Shown: piece by piece, positions 59,734 to 64,000 of the stretch
How the letters are laid out: each line of letters starts with the position of its first letter
Position numbering within the stretch: position 1 is the first letter of the stretch
DNA from: Luteimonas_C sp035250245
Lineage (GTDB): Bacteria; Pseudomonadota; Gammaproteobacteria; Xanthomonadales; Xanthomonadaceae
DNA: 64,000 nt
Assembly (NCBI GenBank): GCA_035250245.1
Contig: DATFFH010000031.1
Span: 57,380-121,379, forward strand
Direction: 5' to 3'
Notes under the pieces: model-generated
The model's input: the letters and a program-made list of their open reading frames with translations, nothing else
Database searches by the model: none
Told to the model about the DNA's origin: nothing
Translations under genes and position numbers: made by a program

Positions 59734-60975
59734 TCAGGCGTATTTGGCGATGAACTCGCGCACCCGCGGATACACCTGCTCGCGCCAGCGGCGGCCGCTG
59801 AAGATGCCGTAATGGCCGGCGCCGCGGACGGTGTAGTGCAGGTGGTCGTCTTCGGCGATGCCGCTGCACAGCTTGTGCGCTGCGCGGGTCTGGCCACGGC
59901 CGGAGATGTCGTCCAGCTGGCCTTCGATGGTCATCAGCGCGCAGTCATGGATCTTGGACGGATCCACGCGTTCGCCGCGCACGTCCCATAGCCCGCGCGG
60001 GAGCAGGAATTCCTGGAACACGATGCGGATCGTGTCCAGGTAATACTCGGCCGGCATGTCGAGCACGGCGTTGTATTCGTCGTAGAAGCGGCGGTGGGCT
60101 TCGGCGTCCTGCAGATCGCCGCGGACCAGGTCCTGGTAGAAATCCCAATGCGATTGCAAATGACGGCGCGGATTCATCGCCAGGAAGCCGGCGTGCTGCA
60201 GGAAGCCCGGGTACACCTGGCGTCCGCGGCCCGGGTAAGGGTAGGGCACGCTGTGGATGACGTTGTTCTGGAACCAGCTGAGCGGTTGTTCCGTGGCCAG
60301 GTCGTTGACTTCGGTCGGGTTCTCGCGAGGATCGTTCGGCCCGCCCATCATGATCATGCTGCGCGGCGTCTTCTCGCCGCGCGCGGCCATCAGCGAGATC
60401 GCGGCCAACACCGGCACGGTTGGCTGGCAGACGCTGATCACATGCAGGTTGTCGGCGCCGATATGGCGAATGAATTCTTCGATGTAGGCGACGTAATCGT
60501 CCAGGCCGAACGAACCCTGGTCCGTAGGCACCATGCGCGCATCGACCCAGTCGGTGATGTAGACCTTGTGGTCCTGCAAGAGCGTGCGCACGGTATCGCG
60601 CAGTAGCGTCGCGTGATGGCCGGACAACGGGGCGACGACCAGCACGGTCGGATCGTCCTTTAGATCGGCGATGTTGGCGGCATCGTCGGTGTAGCGCTTG
60701 AAGCGGAGCAATTTGCAGAACGGTTTGCTCAGCGCTTCGATCTCGGCGACCGGCACGGTGTGGCCGTCGATGTCGATCGAATGAATGCCGAATTCCGGTT
60801 TCTCGTAGTCCTTGCCGATCCGGTAGAACAGTTCGTAATTCGCGGCCAGCCGGTGCGCGCCCGGCAGCGCGGCGAACGGGCTGCTGGGAGCGGTGAGTAT
60901 CTTGGCGTTGGCCTCGGCCCAGTAGACGAAGGGGCTGAGCCAGGAGCGGGTCATTTCGTGGAGCTGATAGAGCAT
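59734..60975 (-). CDS. phaZ: Intracellular polyhydroxyalkanoate depolymerase
   Basis: A 413-residue protein with the intracellular short-chain PHA depolymerase pattern: LYQLHEMTRSWLSPFVYWAEA at the start, DWVDARMVP, the lipase-like box VISVCQPTVPV with Cys (about 183) as nucleophile, and GAGHYGIFSGRRWRE near the end. It mobilises stored PHA. No PHA synthase or phasin gene is nearby. The ATG at 60975 is preferred; the longer frame crosses a repeat. It has no signal peptide, as expected for the cytoplasmic form. Confidence 0.9.
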   Translation of the reverse strand: MLYQLHEMTRSWLSPFVYWAEANAKILTAPSSPFAALPGAHRLAANYELFYRIGKDYEKPEFGIHSIDIDGHTVPVAEIEALSKPFCKLLRFKRYTDDAANIADLKDDPTVLVVAPLSGHHATLLRDTVRTLLQDHKVYITDWVDARMVPTDQGSFGLDDYVAYIEEFIRHIGADNLHVISVCQPTVPVLAAISLMAARGEKTPRSMIMMGGPNDPRENPTEVNDLATEQPLSWFQNNVIHSVPYPYPGRGRQVYPGFLQHAGFLAMNPRRHLQSHWDFYQDLVRGDLQDAEAHRRFYDEYNAVLDMPAEYYLDTIRIVFQEFLLPRGLWDVRGERVDPSKIHDCALMTIEGQLDDISGRGQTRAAHKLCSGIAEDDHLHYTVRGAGHYGIFSGRRWREQVYPRVREFIAKYA

Positions 60976-61038
60976 GGCGATGGCGGCTCTTTGCTGCAAT
61001 GCACAAGGGTAGCCGATTCGGATGAACGCTGCCGGACG

Positions 61039-61151
61039 TGGGGTGGCCTTGGCCCACTGGCGCCATTTTCGGCTCGTTAGACCACGTTTCTGCCCTTCCA
61101 TTCGTTGTGGCGAGCGAATAGATGGCAATGGTGGGCCGAGGCCCACCCTAC
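61039..61151. repeat. SMAG-type inverted pair, GTAGGGTGGGCC family
   Basis: GGGTGGCCTTGGCCCAC at the left and GGTGGGCCGAGGCCCACCCTAC at the right enclose about 70 bases in the divergent region between phaZ and the PadR gene. A single unit of the family lies at 22310-22331. Confidence 0.75.
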
Positions 61152-61213
61152 TAATGGCATATGCGGTATAGCTAAGTTAGTAATAGTATTCTCGGCAACC
61201 TAGCGGGGCTGCC

Positions 61214-61579
61214 GTGACCGAGACCGACCTCCACCTCAAGAAATTCCAGAAGGAGCTCAGCGCCGGCACGGTGTCGCTGACCTTGCTGGCGGTGCTGGCC
61301 CGGTCTGGTGAGCCGATGTACGGCTACCAGATCGCCAAGCAGCTGGAGCGCTTCGGCGAAGGCGTGCTCAGCGGCAAGCAGAGCGCGCTGTATCCGGTGC
61401 TGCGCAATCTGGAGGCTTCCGGCTTGCTCGACAGCCACGTCGAACCGTCGGTTTCCGGTCCGCCGCGCCGCTATTACCGAATCACCGCGCAAGGCAGCGA
61501 CGTGCTGCGCGCGTGGGCCGCCGCTTGGCGCGCGACCCGCGACTCCGTCGATTCCGTCCTCGAAGGGCTGCTTCCATGA
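61214..61579 (+). CDS. PadR-family transcriptional regulator
   Basis: A 121-residue winged-helix regulator (SLTLLAVLARSGEPMYGYQIAKQLE, SALYPVLRNLEASGLLDSHVE, GPPRRYYRITAQG). It starts at GTG in an AT-rich promoter area (TAGCTAAGTTAGTAATAGTATT at 61172-61193 may hold the -10 and operator). It overlaps the next gene by ATGA. PadR regulators next to membrane sensor/transport genes usually repress their own operon. Confidence 0.9.
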   Translation: MTETDLHLKKFQKELSAGTVSLTLLAVLARSGEPMYGYQIAKQLERFGEGVLSGKQSALYPVLRNLEASGLLDSHVEPSVSGPPRRYYRITAQGSDVLRAWAAAWRATRDSVDSVLEGLLP

Positions 61580-62481
61580 CTCGCATGCCGACCACCATTC
61601 CCGAATATCTGGATCAGCTGCGCGTCGCGCTGGCCGGGGCCGATCCTGCGTTGATCCAGGACGCGCTGTACGACGCGGAGGAATACCTGCGCTCGGAAAT
61701 GGCCGAAAACCCAGGTAAGAGCGAGGCGGAGGTGATCGCCTCTGTGGCCGGCAGCTACGGCGCGCCGGAAGAAGTCGCGGAGATCTACCGCGACACCGAA
61801 GTCACGGTGAACAAGGCCCTGCGCCCGCCGCCGCCGCAACGCCGCAAATCGCTACTGGGGCAGTTCTTCGGCGTGATCGCCGATCCGCGCGCCTACGCCG
61901 CGCTGTTCTACATGCTGCTGTCGCTGGCCACCGGCGTGTTCTACTTCACCTGGGTGGTGACCGGTCTGTCGCTCTCGCTGGGGCTGTCGGTGCTGATCAT
62001 CGGCCTGGTCGTCCCGATCGTGTTCTTCGGCACCGTGCGCGTGCTCGCGCTGGTCGAGGGGCGCATCGTCGAAGTCATGCTAGGCGAGCGCATGCCGCGG
62101 CGTCCGCTCTACGCCGACCGCGAGCGCCCGCTGCTGCAACGCATCGGGGCCATGTTCACCGATCCGCGCACCTGGTCGACCCTGCTCTACATGCTGCTGA
62201 TGCTGCCGCTGGGCGTCGCCTACTTCACGATCGCGGTGACCGGCATCGCGACCTCGATCGCGCTGGTGGCCGCACCGGTGATCCTCGTGCTGTCCTCGTT
62301 CGGCGTGGTCGACGGCGACTTCTACATCGGTGGCGACACGGTACTTCCGCCCGCGTTGATGCTGCCGCTGGCCGCGGTGCTGGGCGTGCTGCTGCCGTTC
62401 GTCCTGTTGCACATTGCGCGCGGCATCGCGCGCCTGCAGGGCGCGCTCGCGAAGAGCCTGCTGGTGAAGTCCGCGGCGTAG
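61576..62481 (+). CDS. Membrane protein with DUF1700-like N terminus and two sensor-type repeats
   Basis: A 301-residue protein. Residues 1-75 are a soluble helical head (YLDQLRVALAGADPALIQDALYDAEEYLRSEM), of the HAAS/DUF1700 kind found in proteins co-encoded with PadR regulators. Two membrane repeats follow, each starting with a DPR motif: IADPRAYAALFYMLLSLATG (about 103) and FTDPRTWSTLLYMLLMLPLG (about 195), each with about three helices. The repeats look like the putative sensor domain. Stop and start overlap with PadR (ATGA). A signal-sensing role is inferred. Confidence 0.85.
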   Translation: MTRMPTTIPEYLDQLRVALAGADPALIQDALYDAEEYLRSEMAENPGKSEAEVIASVAGSYGAPEEVAEIYRDTEVTVNKALRPPPPQRRKSLLGQFFGVIADPRAYAALFYMLLSLATGVFYFTWVVTGLSLSLGLSVLIIGLVVPIVFFGTVRVLALVEGRIVEVMLGERMPRRPLYADRERPLLQRIGAMFTDPRTWSTLLYMLLMLPLGVAYFTIAVTGIATSIALVAAPVILVLSSFGVVDGDFYIGGDTVLPPALMLPLAAVLGVLLPFVLLHIARGIARLQGALAKSLLVKSAA

Positions 62482-62509
62482 CCACGAATCGTGGGAGGAA
62501 CTTCAGCAA

Positions 62510-62600
62510 GTAGCCCGGGTAAGGCCAACGGCCGCACCCGGGGTCTCGTCAACGTTCCGGAACCGCAAAGCCCGGGGTGCGCTGCGCTTGCCCGGGCTAC
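62510..62600. repeat. SMAG-type inverted pair, GTAGCCCGGG family
   Basis: GTAGCCCGGGTAAGGCCAACGGC at the left and CGCTTGCCCGGGCTAC at the right, with internal CCCGGGGT/CCCGGGGTGCGC copies. It lies between the convergent sensor and DUF2063 genes. Confidence 0.75.
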
Positions 62601-62605
62601 GCCGC

Positions 62606-63382
62606 TTACGGCGGCAGCGTTCCCAACACGACTTCCCGCGCGTGCAGGTGCCGGAGGATTGCGATTCCGGACTCGCGCAATCCATCCTCCCCGGCGCGCC
62701 CAAGGTCCGCCAGCAAGCCATCGATGCGCGCAAGTCCACCCTGCGCGGAGTCGAGCGACAGCCGCTCCAGCAGCAGCGCGGTCAGGGCGTCGATCTCGAG
62801 GAAATGCACCTCGTCCGCGCGATCGCGCACCAGCAGCAGGAACACCGGTTGCGGTGATGCTTCGGCAGGGCGGAAATCGGCCGCGATCCGATGGACCGGA
62901 TAGTTGTAGGCGAGCACGCGCGCGAGCGGCGAAACCACCGGGATGCCTTCGAGCAGGTCGCCATCGCGGTCGCAGGCGATCGAGGCGACGTCGTGTTCGT
63001 CGAGAGCGAGCGCCAGTTCGCTCCACTCGTAGTGGGCGAGTTCGACCAGGAACGGCGGGTCGCCGGCGCCAGAGCGCGCGCGCAGCTCGAGGTGGCGGAT
63101 GAATTCGCGCGCGATTTCGGTGAACAGCGGCGTATGCGAACGATGAACGCGATAGAAGTCGCGTACGAGCGCGTGCCACGCCCCGTCGTCGTGCAACGTG
63201 CGGATCACCGGGAAGTTGGCCGCGAGCAGGCTCTCGATATTGTTGAAGAACAGCTCGCTGTAGATCTTCATGCGCCGCGGCTCTACGCCGCGCGGCAGCG
63301 GCACCTGCGCGGGATCGCGGATGTGCGCGGCGAATGCCAGCTGCGCCTCGCGCAATGCGGCCGGCTCAGGCGCGACGGGCAT
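62606..63382 (-). CDS. DUF2063/HvfC-type DNA-binding-domain protein, RiPP maturation partner
   Basis: A 258-residue protein with the DUF2063 N-terminal part (LREAQLAFAAHIRDPAQVPLPRGVEPRRMKIYSELFFNNIESLLAANFPVIRTL) and a following helical half (FLVELAHYEWSELALALDE). Proteins of this family are encoded next to DUF692 enzymes and act as their partner in maturation of short ribosomal peptides. Its start overlaps the end of the DUF692 gene by 17 bases, which supports the pairing. Confidence 0.88.
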   Translation of the reverse strand: MPVAPEPAALREAQLAFAAHIRDPAQVPLPRGVEPRRMKIYSELFFNNIESLLAANFPVIRTLHDDGAWHALVRDFYRVHRSHTPLFTEIAREFIRHLELRARSGAGDPPFLVELAHYEWSELALALDEHDVASIACDRDGDLLEGIPVVSPLARVLAYNYPVHRIAADFRPAEASPQPVFLLLVRDRADEVHFLEIDALTALLLERLSLDSAQGGLARIDGLLADLGRAGEDGLRESGIAILRHLHAREVVLGTLPP

Positions 63383-64000
63383 CGCGCGCCTCGCCGGAGT
63401 GGGCGTCCTGGATCGCGCGTATCGTGCCCACCTCGGCCAGCAGTTCGGGCAGCGGCGGGAAGTTGAAGTCGCGTTCGAGCAGGGTCGGCCTGACGCCGAA
63501 ATTGCGGTACGCGCGCGCGAGCAGTGCCCACACCGGATCGATCACCGCCGCGCCATGCGTGTCGATCAGCAGGTCCGGCGCCTCGACGTAATGTCCCGCG
63601 ATGTGGATGCAGGCGATGCGTTCGCCGGGCAGGGCGTCGAGGAAAGCACCTGCGTCGTAGCCGTGGTTCACGCTGTTGACGTGGATGTTGTTGACGTCGA
63701 GCAGCAGGTCGCAGTCGGCTTCGGCGAGCACCGCGTTGATGAAGTCGATCTCCGCCATCGCCTGCGAAGGCGCGGCGTAGTAGGAGACGTTCTCGACCGC
63801 GATGCGCTGGCCGAGGAACGCCTGCACGCGGCGGATGCGCGCGGACACCCAGCGCACCGCTTCTTCGGTGAACGGGATCGGCATCAGGTCGTACAGGTGG
63901 CCGTCGTCCGAGCAGTACGACAGGTGCTCGCTGTAGTAGCGGATGCGGTGCGCATCGAGGAATTTCTTCACGCGCCGCACGAAGCCGGTGTCGAGCGGCG
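63366..64000 (-). CDS. DUF692/MNIO-family multinuclear iron oxidase, N terminus outside window
   Basis: The minus-strand frame is open to the right edge (it reads PLDTGF before the internal GTG at 63980), so 211 residues are seen. The metal-ligand motifs of the TIM-barrel family are present: YYSEHLSYCSDDG, IAVENVSYYAAPS, LLLDVNNIHVNSVNHGYD, CIHIAGHYVEAP and DTHGAAV. DUF692 enzymes (MbnB, HvfB and relatives) use iron and O2 to modify cysteine or other residues of precursor peptides. The upstream precursor gene must lie beyond the window. The overlap with the DUF2063 gene indicates a biosynthetic operon. Confidence 0.9.
   Translation of the reverse strand, partial: PLDTGFVRRVKKFLDAHRIRYYSEHLSYCSDDGHLYDLMPIPFTEEAVRWVSARIRRVQAFLGQRIAVENVSYYAAPSQAMAEIDFINAVLAEADCDLLLDVNNIHVNSVNHGYDAGAFLDALPGERIACIHIAGHYVEAPDLLIDTHGAAVIDPVWALLARAYRNFGVRPTLLERDFNFPPLPELLAEVGTIRAIQDAHSGEARDARRA

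Noticed and set aside
1039..62600. The many inverted repeats considered as insertion-sequence ends or CRISPR repeats.
   Set aside because: They occur as isolated 20-100 base palindromes without spacers of regular length and without transposase or cas genes.
1..64000. tRNA, rRNA and riboswitch genes.
   Set aside because: No cloverleaf-like, rRNA-like or known riboswitch core sequence was noticed on either strand; small RNAs cannot be excluded by reading alone.

Overview
The window looks like a chromosomal segment of a GC-rich gammaproteobacterium of the Xanthomonadaceae/Lysobacteraceae, most like Lysobacter. The evidence is indirect: dense GTAG-footed palindromic repeats of the SMAG/REP type described in Stenotrophomonas, high GC in nearly every gene, and a gene set typical of that family (PepSY-DUF3325, TPR-sulfotransferase beside a TonB receptor, LytTR regulators, Tat-exported aldo/keto reductases). 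No rRNA, tRNA, CRISPR array, insertion sequence, transposase or integrase gene was recognised.

Region 1 (1-24133) is ordinary chromosome. It holds the 3' end of a PepSY membrane protein with DUF3325; the cold-shock RNA helicase deaD; an exported msrB-msrA methionine sulfoxide repair operon; two AraC regulators; a four-gene operon of ArsR regulator, SAM methyltransferase, fatty acid desaturase and SRPBCC membrane protein; two MFS and one EamA-type transporters (one MFS member is of the NTP/NDP-exchanger type); a LytS/LytTR-type two-component system bracketed by two paralogous Tat-exported aldo/keto reductases; DUF72; a serine hydrolase; and a saccharopine-dehydrogenase-like plus DUF2269 pair.

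Region 2 (24134-36545) is the accessory region. It contains integron-type gene cassettes, all on the minus strand, separated by attC-like recombination sites (best at 24302-24362, 35609-35667 and 36101-36158). No integron integrase is present, so it is best described as an integrase-less attC cluster (CALIN). Inside it sits a giant plus-strand SpvB/TcB-midN/RHS protein of 2691 residues (25019-33094) with a C-terminal zincin-like tip. The toxin locus is bordered by broken relatives of neighbouring genes: an ankyrin-cassette start, a cassette 3' end and a gspD 3' end on the left, and a deleted copy of the DUF2269 gene on the right. One palindromic repeat has inserted into an attC site with an apparent 9-bp target duplication.

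Region 3 (36545-64000) returns to ordinary chromosome: an operon of M1 peptidase, membrane protein and DUF885 lipoprotein; GFA, DUF2785, LysR/EamA, MBL and cupin genes; a KgtP-like permease; an Lrp regulator divergent from a PLP enzyme and prolyl aminopeptidase; speG; a TPR-sulfotransferase with a TonB-dependent receptor; a cyclophilin; an ABC-2 exporter; a PHA depolymerase; a PadR regulator with its membrane sensor; and, at the right edge, a DUF2063-DUF692 (MNIO-type) RiPP maturation pair running out of the window.

Coordinates and translations were read directly. Family assignments rest on motif recognition without any database search.
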